30,823 nucleotides of DNA, taken from positions 1 through 30,823 of the forward strand of contig DAVZHM010000012.1 of assembly GCA_052273845.1 (NCBI GenBank). The letters run 5' to 3'. Below, piece by piece: positions 22,612-28,676 of the stretch. Both the position numbers and the translations under genes were made by a program. Below the pieces are notes generated by a model, which ran no database searches, was not told where the DNA came from, and saw only the letters and a program-made list of their open reading frames with translations. This stretch comes from Fimenecus sp052273845. GTDB lineage: Bacteria > Bacillota > Clostridia > Oscillospirales > Acutalibacteraceae. Within the stretch, counting starts at the first letter, position 1. Every line of letters starts with the position of its first letter.

Positions 22612-22648
22612 AAAGCACCCTGCGGGATTCTGTCCCGCAGGGTGCTTT
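22612..22648. terminator. strong hairpin between guaA and the integrase gene
   Basis: A perfect 16-bp stem (22612-22627 with 22633-22648, AAAGCACCCTGCGGGA on the left arm) with a TTCTG loop. It lies between convergent genes and begins 8 bp past the integrase stop. Its flanking T-runs are short (TTT), so it may terminate or simply insulate. Confidence 0.7.
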
Positions 22649-22655
22649 CACATAG

Positions 22656-23777
22656 CTACGCCATATCCTTGTCCATCATTTCACACATTGCGTCCTCCAT
22701 CTCTGAGTATGCGTGCATATAGTGTGTCGTAATATAAATGCTCTCATGCCCCACTCGGGCGGCGACCACAGGTGCGGACCAACCTTTATTAACCAGATAA
22801 GTGATGTGAGAATGCCGAAAGCAGTGAATTGTTATTCGTGGCACTCCTGCTTTTTCAATACCGGCTTTGAGCTTACGATGAAGCGATGTCTTACTTGTAG
22901 AAAACAGCGTGGTATCCGGTTTTGAGTCGGGAAGTTTTGCGATATACTCTCTTAATTCATTGCAAAGAGTTTCGGATATACTGACATTTCGAATACTTTT
23001 TGCTGTCTTTGGGGTGGTTACAATCCGTTTGCCGTGCTTTTCGTAAATGTTTTTGTTGATACGAATATAGCGTTTTTCAAGGTCGATGTCGGAAACGGTT
23101 AATGCCAGCAATTCACCGAGTCTGAGTCCACACCAAAAGAAAACATCGAATGCGATATATTCGGGGGTATTAGGCGATATCTCATTATGAAATCTCTTGT
23201 ATTGCTCTACGGTCCAAACGGGACGTTCGGGAGCCTCCTTTACGCCCATTTTCACATGCTTCGCCGGATTAAAATCCATAAGATGCCTTTCTGTTGCAAA
23301 ATTCAGCACAGCACAAAGTCTGGAGCGGATGGCATGAATATAGGAATCTTTATAAATGCATTTTCCGTTTTTAAAAAACGTACCTCTCCATTCCTCTATT
23401 TTTACCTGTGTAATATCCGCAAGCTTCATCTTGCCGAAGAACGGCAGAATATGAGTATATACCATATTATTTCTGCTGTCTTGAGTTGATAGCTTTGTGG
23501 CTACATCCATAGTTGTCTTATACATTTCAAACAGTTCTTCAAATGTCATATAGTGCTTCGGATCTGAACGCCGCAATATTTTTTCTTGCCAAGTAACTTT
23601 CAATCCGGTAAGATAAGCTGTAGCATCCCGTTTGGTTAAAAAGCCTCGCTTTAATGATTTGAAATCGCTGCCGTTCTCCTTTCCGCCTTTTATTCGATAT
23701 TCAACACGCCATTTCCCGGAGTCGCCCGGTTCTTTCTTTACAGACCCCGTTACAAGGTTTTCAATATTTCCGTCCAT
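22656..23777 (-). CDS. tyrosine recombinase / integrase of the mobile element
   Basis: This integrase of about 373 residues moves the element into and out of guaA. It has an N-terminal arm-binding-like region, a SAM-like core-binding domain (about 80-175), and a catalytic domain with (numbered from the longer start) Arg225 (G-L-R-L-G-E-L), Lys263, His324-x-x-Arg327 (H-C-F-R-H), His350 (V-G-H-E-S) and nucleophile Tyr359 (T-T-H-Y-M). All are intact. I prefer the ATG at 23777, with AAAGGATGG in front; an ATG at 23795 overlaps the upstream stop (ATGA) and would extend it by six residues. It resembles Tn916-type integrases in domain order. Confidence 0.94.
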   Translation of the reverse strand: MDGNIENLVTGSVKKEPGDSGKWRVEYRIKGGKENGSDFKSLKRGFLTKRDATAYLTGLKVTWQEKILRRSDPKHYMTFEELFEMYKTTMDVATKLSTQDSRNNMVYTHILPFFGKMKLADITQVKIEEWRGTFFKNGKCIYKDSYIHAIRSRLCAVLNFATERHLMDFNPAKHVKMGVKEAPERPVWTVEQYKRFHNEISPNTPEYIAFDVFFWCGLRLGELLALTVSDIDLEKRYIRINKNIYEKHGKRIVTTPKTAKSIRNVSISETLCNELREYIAKLPDSKPDTTLFSTSKTSLHRKLKAGIEKAGVPRITIHCFRHSHITYLVNKGWSAPVVAARVGHESIYITTHYMHAYSEMEDAMCEMMDKDMA

Positions 23778-23791
23778 TTTACCATCCTTTC

Positions 23792-23992
23792 TCATGGCAG
23801 CTGCTCAAGCAATGATTTTCTCGGAATTTTGCCGCTAAATGTCAGGAATCCCTCCGAAGACAATTTTTCGTTGATTTTTCGGATTATCTCATATGCCTGC
23901 GAACGTCCGATATCGAGATATATACTGATTTCGCTTGCTGTCATAAAGTCATACTTTTCAACAGCTATTTCTGTTGCCTTAATTTTATCCAT
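23792..23992 (-). CDS. excisionase-like DNA-binding protein
   Basis: This 66-residue protein carries a helix-turn-helix of the type M-T-A-S-E-I-S-I-Y-L-D-I-G-R-S-Q-A-Y-E-I-I, followed by a short wing region (G-K-I-P-R-K-S-L). This is the usual form of small winged-helix excisionases and MerR-like helpers. Its stop overlaps the longer start of the integrase gene, the classic xis-int arrangement. Its likely role is to direct the integrase toward excision. The ribosome site (CGGGAA) is weak. Confidence 0.75.
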   Translation of the reverse strand: MDKIKATEIAVEKYDFMTASEISIYLDIGRSQAYEIIRKINEKLSSEGFLTFSGKIPRKSLLEQLP

Positions 23993-24017
23993 TTGCTGCT
24001 ATTCCCGCAAATATGCG

Positions 24018-24902
24018 TTATCTATATAAGTCTTCGGTACGGTGTTTCTCCTTTCTCTGATTATTTTCAAGCATTTTCGTAATGCTCTCAATCATCTGAA
24101 CGGGTGTGTATTCCCTCGGGAAATATTTGCGAATGTCATCCATCGGAATTTTCAGCTTTTCAACCTGATTGGGTTTAACCTCTGCCATAATTTCGGTTAC
24201 GGTATCATAATCAAGTTTGCCTTTTTCAAAAGCGGCGCGCATACGGCGAGACTGTGCGTGGGACGGAAAGCTTTCCGTTTCGTCAATGCGGTCAATGACA
24301 TCTCTTTGTGCTTCTTCATTTAGAAAAGACAATTCGTAAGCAGGCAGCATTTTCATTTTGCCGCTATCTACATATTCTTGAAGTTCGGGCATTAGATAGG
24401 TCAATCGAATTAGGCGCTGCACGGTTCTTCCGCTGTCGGCATCCGAAACACTATCTCGCGACTTGTGGCCACTCTGTCCACAAGTGCGCCCCTGATGAGA
24501 AAGTGCGTCCGCTTTCATTCTGTAAGACCGCGCCTTTTCCATAAGGGACAGATTTTCACGCTGACAGTTTGAATCTACCATTAAAATCGTGGCTTGGTCT
24601 CGGTCAATAAAATGAACAATTGCCGGAATTTCTTTTATTTCAAGAAGCTCGGCGGCGTGTACTCTGCGGTGTCCCGATATGATTTCGTATTCGTCAGGCT
24701 TGTCCTCAAACGGACGAACGATAATGCGGTTTAGAAATCCGTACTCTTTTATGCTTTCAACAAGCTCCGTCATTGACTCATCATCAAGCACCTTGTAGGG
24801 GTGATCCTCAAAGGGGTGAAGCTTTTCAAGCTTAATGTTCATAAGCTTCGGTTTGGGTTCTTTTACTACCTTTTCGGCAGACATTTCGGTTTCTTTCTTC
24901 AT
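24018..24902 (-). CDS. ParB/Spo0J-like partition or regulatory protein
   Basis: This 294-residue protein has the ParB N-terminal CTPase domain (about 20-125) with I-S-G-H-R-R (75-80), the motif that contacts nucleotide, and S-N-C-Q-R-E-N-L (111-118). A KorB-like HTH region follows (about 120-240). There is no parA nearby, so on this element it may help maintenance or regulate transfer rather than serve a full partition system. AAGGAG precedes the ATG at 24902. The segment around residues 135-160 is variable and rich in R, S, G and D. The family call is firm. Confidence 0.85.
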   Translation of the reverse strand: MKKETEMSAEKVVKEPKPKLMNIKLEKLHPFEDHPYKVLDDESMTELVESIKEYGFLNRIIVRPFEDKPDEYEIISGHRRVHAAELLEIKEIPAIVHFIDRDQATILMVDSNCQRENLSLMEKARSYRMKADALSHQGRTCGQSGHKSRDSVSDADSGRTVQRLIRLTYLMPELQEYVDSGKMKMLPAYELSFLNEEAQRDVIDRIDETESFPSHAQSRRMRAAFEKGKLDYDTVTEIMAEVKPNQVEKLKIPMDDIRKYFPREYTPVQMIESITKMLENNQRKEKHRTEDLYR

Positions 24903-24914
24903 TATAAAATCTCC

Positions 24915-25001
24915 TTAAATTTTTTTGTCTGCCGTTTCTTTTGTAAAAAAGAGTGTATAGAAAAATATGCTTGAAACGGCAGCGTAGTTTTTTCGGTTCA
25001 T
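24915..25001 (-). CDS. possible 28-residue small ORF before parB
   Basis: An ATG at 25001 with AAAGGCAG about 7 bp upstream opens a 28-codon frame ending in TAA just before the parB ribosome site. Its product has a hydrophobic aromatic middle (I-F-F-Y-T-L-F-F) and a charged end. It could be a leader peptide controlling parB or a small membrane peptide. It overlaps a 10-bp inverted repeat (24929-24938 / 24973-24982). Evidence is only position and ribosome site. Confidence 0.25.
   Translation of the reverse strand: MNRKNYAAVSSIFFYTLFFTKETADKKI
24929..24982. repeat. inverted repeat upstream of parB
   Basis: CTGCCGTTTC (24929-24938) and GAAACGGCAG (24973-24982) are perfect 10-bp arms with a 34-bp A+T-rich middle. 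It begins about 27 bp before parB and may be an operator or a leader hairpin. Confidence 0.4.
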
Positions 25002-25083
25002 AATTACTGCCTTTCAAAGAATTTGTTTGTGGGTGTTAATTGCCCATTAAGGTCCGCGAATATATAAGCCGGTAAACAATATA

Positions 25084-26439
25084 CTATTTCGTCCTTTCAT
25101 AAGTTTTTCTTTCAATTTGATATTCCCTGTCAAGTAAATCAATAAGGCGGGGCGACTTATTATAAATCTGCACCGCCTGTTTAAGCTTCTTGCGTAACGG
25201 CGTAATGCGCTCGGTTATGGTCTTGCGCTCATCCTTGTGCTGTTGTTTTCCTTCCGGTGTTTTTGCTCGACGGCGCTTGTTATCGGTAAGGGCGCGGTTG
25301 CGTTCAAATTCGTTTATTTCCGCTTTAGTTGTGTCAATATATTTTTTGATATCCGTCATTGTATTGAGCTTTTCAGCTTGCAAAAAGCGGTATTCGCCAA
25401 CATACTTCTTTACATTGCGTACCTCGTGCCGCAATTCAACATCGGCAATAACAAAATCTTTCACTGTCCTTGCTATTTCAAACAATGATAGGATGATATA
25501 AAATACCGCACTGACAAGTACCTTCGACGGATCTTTGGCGTGGTCTACGGTAAAATCAAGTTGATTTATTAGTTTGATAATGGGTGCTTGCTTTGCCTTA
25601 TACGGTAAATGAGTGTTCCATTCGTCATAGAAGTAATATTTGCCTTTGTTTTTAGCGAAGCACGCCTCAAGGGTTGTTTCCGTAATCCCGATGCTTTTAA
25701 GCCGCACGGCTCTGTCCCAACCTTTATGCTTAATAGATAACCGCCGCCAGTCGATAGAGTAGCCGAGTCCCCATAACTGCCGTTCAAGTTCCGAGCCGTT
25801 CGATGAATACTGTAAGCAATAGTCAATATCCTTTTTCAACATATCACGGTGCGTCACTTGCCCGTTTTTGTGTGCCCAATATTCCTTCTTTTGCCCTTTA
25901 CTGTAAAAGTTACTGTTTTCGAGAACAGATAAACCGTGTTCTCGGCAAACCTCATCGGATACCTTTCGCAGCTCCAAATGATCACCGATTTTATTCTTGA
26001 ATTTTGAGCCATCCTTGAATGAACAGGGGTTTACAACGAAGTGACAATGCAGGTTATCCGTGTTCAAGTGGACAGTCACAAGCACTTGGTATTTATCTCC
26101 CCACATACGCCATGCCGTTTCCTTTCCGATTTCAAATGCTTTTTCAGGTGTGACTTCGTCCGACTTAAAGCTCTGTATTCCGTGATAGGCAACAACCTTA
26201 CCTTTCATACCAAACCGCCGCTGTACGGCTATCATCTCAGTATAGGCGTTTTGCTTTGAGCAGTTGATACCGCCGACAAAAACCTGCCTGTCCGTTTTAT
26301 TATCGTTTTCTGCGTAGCGTAAGGCGGAATATAAATCCTTGTCAAGATATTCTTTCGGTGTGGTTTTATCGGGATTGTCGGCATAGTCAAGCGTAGCCTT
26401 TAAGTTTCCGTAGACCGGCCAGAATCCGGTGACTGCCAT
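25084..26439 (-). CDS. relaxase / mobilization nuclease (MobP-type)
   Basis: This 451-residue protein is the DNA-nicking transfer initiator of the element. The N-terminal relaxase domain has the His triad in V-H-L-N-T-D-N-L-H-C-H-F (His124, His131, His133) and candidate nucleophile Tyr residues near the N-terminus (Tyr10, Tyr19). The C-terminal 120 residues are Lys/Arg-rich and helical, with likely coiled-coil. The ATG at 26439 lies inside the end of the mobC-like frame (40-bp overlap), so the two are coupled. The candidate oriT lies just upstream of that gene. No T4SS or coupling protein gene is seen, which fits an element mobilised by a helper. Confidence 0.88.
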   Translation of the reverse strand: MAVTGFWPVYGNLKATLDYADNPDKTTPKEYLDKDLYSALRYAENDNKTDRQVFVGGINCSKQNAYTEMIAVQRRFGMKGKVVAYHGIQSFKSDEVTPEKAFEIGKETAWRMWGDKYQVLVTVHLNTDNLHCHFVVNPCSFKDGSKFKNKIGDHLELRKVSDEVCREHGLSVLENSNFYSKGQKKEYWAHKNGQVTHRDMLKKDIDYCLQYSSNGSELERQLWGLGYSIDWRRLSIKHKGWDRAVRLKSIGITETTLEACFAKNKGKYYFYDEWNTHLPYKAKQAPIIKLINQLDFTVDHAKDPSKVLVSAVFYIILSLFEIARTVKDFVIADVELRHEVRNVKKYVGEYRFLQAEKLNTMTDIKKYIDTTKAEINEFERNRALTDNKRRRAKTPEGKQQHKDERKTITERITPLRKKLKQAVQIYNKSPRLIDLLDREYQIERKTYERTK

Positions 26440-26723
26440 ATTTCATCACGCTTCTTTCCGGGCAATAGCAAAGTTTCAGATATTTCTTTTAGTAGATTGT
26501 AGATTTGGTTATTTAGTTTTGAAGAAGTGGATTTATCCTCCAATCGGCCGATCTTTTCAAGTAAAACAAAAAGAGCATCCGGCGGAACCGTTTTCGGTTC
26601 GTAGCCTAACGCTCTTTGTCTTACATACTCGGTTGTGGATATCCCGCACTTTTTTGCTTTTGCCGTGATTTTCTGCTTTTCTTTATCCGTAACTCTTACG
26701 GATATTCGTATATCTTTTCCCGT
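26400..26723 (-). CDS. MobC-like relaxosome protein; normal start codon missing
   Basis: Translating the minus strand from ACG (26723) to TAA (26400) gives 107 open codons. It begins T-G-K-D-I-R-I-S-V-R-V-T-D-K-E-K, continues with a K-A-K-K-C-G-I-S-T-T-E-Y-V-R-Q-R-A-L-G-Y-E-P motif, and ends near L-L-L-P-G-K-K. This is the ribbon-helix-helix form of MobC-type accessory proteins that help relaxases at oriT. It overlaps the relaxase start by 40 bp. No ATG, GTG or TTG exists in frame at the front. AAAGGAG (26734-26740) is followed 8 bp later by AT then ACG, so a single G appears lost from an ATG. Either translation starts oddly or the gene is damaged. Confidence 0.75.
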   Translation of the reverse strand, partial: TGKDIRISVRVTDKEKQKITAKAKKCGISTTEYVRQRALGYEPKTVPPDALFVLLEKIGRLEDKSTSSKLNNQIYNLLKEISETLLLPGKKRDEIWQSPDSGRSTET

Positions 26724-26751
26724 ATAGTATCAGCTCCTTTCTTACGGGGGA

Positions 26752-26848
26752 TTGGGGCTGCACCCCAAAGAGTCAGCCGATTTCGGCTGTGATTGGGACT
26801 TTCGCGGCACACAAAGTCCCTGCTTGCTAAGGTGTGAGACACACCTTA
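26752..26848. other. candidate origin of transfer (oriT): four consecutive hairpins
   Basis: Four stem-loops stand side by side: TTGGGG/CCCCAA (26752-26768), CAGCCGA/TCGGCTG (26774-26789), GGGACTTT/AAAGTCCC (26795-26820) and TAAGGTGTG/CACACCTTA (26828-26848). They lie directly upstream of the mobC-relaxase pair and have no open frame. This is the usual place and form of an oriT. The nick site is not identifiable by eye. Confidence 0.6.
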
Positions 26849-26871
26849 ATCTTTAATGATAGTTTTGCTTT

Positions 26872-26897
26872 TTATACCCTCATAGGCATTGCCTCCT
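26872..26897 (-). promoter_or_regulatory. strong ribosome site followed by a three-codon frame
   Basis: AGGAGG (26892-26897) stands 8 bp before an ATG (26883) whose frame ends at once (M-R-V-stop at 26872). A second ATG (26889) is in the same frame. It may be a decayed gene start or a minimal leader. Confidence 0.3.
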
Positions 26898-26951
26898 TTC
26901 TGAAATTTTATATATAAAGAACCGACTTTTCAGCCGATCTGATATTATTCC

Positions 26952-26974
26952 TTTTCGGAAGCGGTTTCCGAAAT
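26952..26974. repeat. palindrome copy 1 flanking the KRGRP-motif protein gene
   Basis: The core CGGAAGCGGTTTCCG with TTTT/AAA flanks forms a near-perfect palindrome 4 bp past the stop of the gene at 26978. It matches copy 2 (27357-27379) at all but two of 23 positions. Confidence 0.65.
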
Positions 26975-26977
26975 ACA

Positions 26978-27412
26978 TTAAACATCCCAGCTTTTTGCTT
27001 TTCTGACGCGCCGTAAATATGCCGCTATTTTTTTCACGGTGTTGCCGTTGTGATAAAATCTTGCTGCCAGCATTGCCGCCTCCACGATGGTTTCTTCGCT
27101 ATATCCATCCTGTGCATACATTCGTCCGAGCTGCTCTATAATTTCATCCTTTTGAATACATAAGCACTGACCTATCTTAAAAATTTCTTCAAGATAGGGT
27201 ATTTCTTTGTGTTCCTCTAAAATTCCGAATACAGCGGCACGGTAGTATTGGTTGACATGAGTTCTGTGCGTGCGCCCGTCAAATATTTCTAAATCTCTGA
27301 CTATGCCTTCCATGTGGTCGCGCTTGTAAACTGTAGGTCTTCCGCGTTTCTTTTTGTTTTCGGAAGCGGCTTCCGAAAATCTTTTTTCTGTGCTTTGTCT
27401 GGTTTCGTTCAA
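26978..27412 (-). CDS. hypothetical protein with KRGRP motif, mobile element
   Basis: This 144-residue protein is not recognised. Near its start K-K-K-R-G-R-P-T (20-27) resembles an AT-hook or recombinase-like DNA-contact motif. The rest is predicted helical and ends with K-K-I-A-A-Y-L-R-R-V-R-K-A-K. It starts with TTG at 27412, preceded by GGGAGGAAA about 6-8 bp away. It is small, basic at both ends, and lies between the oriT region and accessory genes, so a DNA-binding regulatory or accessory role is possible (inference). Its coding start contains palindrome copy 2 and its 3' flank contains copy 1, hinting at self-binding or a shared signal. Confidence 0.7.
   Translation of the reverse strand: MNETRQSTEKRFSEAASENKKKRGRPTVYKRDHMEGIVRDLEIFDGRTHRTHVNQYYRAAVFGILEEHKEIPYLEEIFKIGQCLCIQKDEIIEQLGRMYAQDGYSEETIVEAAMLAARFYHNGNTVKKIAAYLRRVRKAKSWDV
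27357..27379. repeat. palindrome copy 2, within the KRGRP-motif protein gene
   Basis: The core CGGAAGCGGCTTCCG with TTTT/AAAA flanks is a palindrome located in codons about 11-19 of the gene. It is a direct repeat of copy 1, 405 bp away. Confidence 0.65.
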
Positions 27413-27534
27413 TTTGATTTCCTCCCGGTTAAAATATTTTTCTTTTTATCCATATACAGTACAAAGCGAAAAACGAAAATTGTTCCTGAGTTTTGAAAAA
27501 ATTTTTTAGGTTTTTAAAAAATATTTTCGGATAT

Positions 27535-27573
27535 AAAAAACGGCGGTGCTCCTTTTTTCGGGAAAACCGCCGT
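27535..27573 (-). terminator. terminator of the sigma-like protein gene
   Basis: ACGGCGGT (27540-27547) pairs with ACCGCCGT (27566-27573), with further inner TTTT/AAAA pairing. On the minus strand it is followed by TTTTTTATATC. It starts 14 bp past the stop at 27588. Confidence 0.8.
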
Positions 27574-27587
27574 AGATTTTTGCTTAT

Positions 27588-28487
27588 TCAGTTTTCAAAG
27601 CCTATGAATTTTTTAAAATCCTTATTCATTATTTTCATCCGCTTGCTAATTGCACTGTGGGTTTTGTAACCGAGCCGATCGGCAATTTCTTTTTGAGTAA
27701 GTCCTTTTTCCGAAAGATAATATATCTCTTTATCGGTGCTGTTTAAGGTTTTTGCAAACTCATCACGCAGGAATATATATCGCCGTTCTTCCTCGGGGTC
27801 ATTTGAAAAAAACATTTTTGCGCCTTCAATATCGGTTGTTTCGTCCTCCGATAACTCGCTGAAAAGGAGCGGCGCGCCGAGCTTGGTTTTGCAATGAGTC
27901 CACTTGTTGTAGAAGTTAATTTTATCTTGGTTCAACTGCTCAGAAAAATCCTCGTGCTGCGGAATCTTTTTTGAAATGCCGAAAATTTCCGAAACCTGTT
28001 GACCTTGCATAACCGTTTCAATCAGCGTCTCGTCAATCACTCCGGCAACCTTTTCCACAACATTATGTATTTGCTCATTCGTAAGTCCATCAACCTCTTT
28101 GCCGACAGATTTTGCAAAACAATCAAGCCCTACCATAACCGGTTCTTCATACATTTCAAAAAATCTGTCTATGTACCTGTTCAGCATATCGGGATCTGTA
28201 TAGATTTTTGAAATCTCTTCGGAAAAATAGTCTGCGTCGGCATTCTCCAGAAAGTTTACCGGATAGTCCTTTGAAAAGTTTTTCATTTTCCGATTAACAC
28301 CGAGCGGACGCAAATTTCCGAGCCAGTATTCTCCGAAAATCTTTTTGGCACGAACAAAAACCTCAGATTTTTCACCGCTAAAATCGTATTCGCGATTTAG
28401 CGTCATATTAGCTGTAAAATCATTTTTCTGAAAAAATGATTGGAGCTCGGTTAATTGCTCAGGAGTGAATTTTATTTTCTTATCCAT
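27588..28487 (-). CDS. hypothetical protein with C-terminal sigma-region-4-like HTH
   Basis: This 299-residue protein has no recognised N-terminal domain (about 1-235; acidic and helical). The C-terminal 50 residues hold L-T-Q-K-E-I-A-D-R-L-G-Y-K-T-H-S-A-I-S-K-R, a helix-turn-helix like region 4 of sigma-70 factors or LuxR-type domains. A preceding R-D-E-F-A-K-T-L-N-S-T-D-K-E-I-Y-Y-L also fits region 4. No region 2 is visible, so it is probably a DNA-binding regulator rather than a working sigma factor. GGAGG precedes the ATG at 28487, and the gene directly follows the zinc-ribbon-like frame. It may control the element or the adjacent restriction genes. Confidence 0.75.
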   Translation of the reverse strand: MDKKIKFTPEQLTELQSFFQKNDFTANMTLNREYDFSGEKSEVFVRAKKIFGEYWLGNLRPLGVNRKMKNFSKDYPVNFLENADADYFSEEISKIYTDPDMLNRYIDRFFEMYEEPVMVGLDCFAKSVGKEVDGLTNEQIHNVVEKVAGVIDETLIETVMQGQQVSEIFGISKKIPQHEDFSEQLNQDKINFYNKWTHCKTKLGAPLLFSELSEDETTDIEGAKMFFSNDPEEERRYIFLRDEFAKTLNSTDKEIYYLSEKGLTQKEIADRLGYKTHSAISKRMKIMNKDFKKFIGFEN

Positions 28488-28492
28488 AAATC

Positions 28493-28675
28493 CTATCCTC
28501 CGATTTGATGGAACTTGATAAACCTCAATATGCTATCATGAAACAGAATTCCACCATCCGTTTTCGTTTGTAAATAAGACTTATCGTACATTGCGCCGCA
28601 GGCAGAACATTCATACTCATCCTTTTTGAATAGATGCGTATGTTGTGTCCAATGAGCCCTACCCAATTTCGTCAC
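28493..28675 (-). CDS. small, apparently truncated zinc-ribbon-like protein
   Basis: This 60-residue frame begins GTG at 28675, overlapping the end of the res gene region, or TTG at 28666. Residues 10-35 contain H-T-H-L-F-K-K-D-E-Y-E-C-S-A-C-G-A, the first half of a zinc ribbon. In the small family I would compare it with, a second C-P-x-C pair follows; here the sequence turns into an unrelated tail. It looks cut and re-joined at about residue 35 (about position 28,570), near the boundary with the restriction gene. It is short and may not be functional. Confidence 0.45.
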   Translation of the reverse strand: MTKLGRAHWTQHTHLFKKDEYECSACGAMYDKSYLQTKTDGGILFHDSILRFIKFHQIGG

Positions 28676-28676
28676 C

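Noticed and set aside
22531..22655. A second guaA 3' end or tRNA gene as attachment site
   Set aside because: No cloverleaf and no repeat of the last guaA codons was found in this gap or elsewhere in the window.
24929..24982. A parS site for the ParB-like protein
   Set aside because: The arms share only GTTTC/GAAAC with the parS consensus and are 34 bp apart; parS is a compact 16-bp palindrome.
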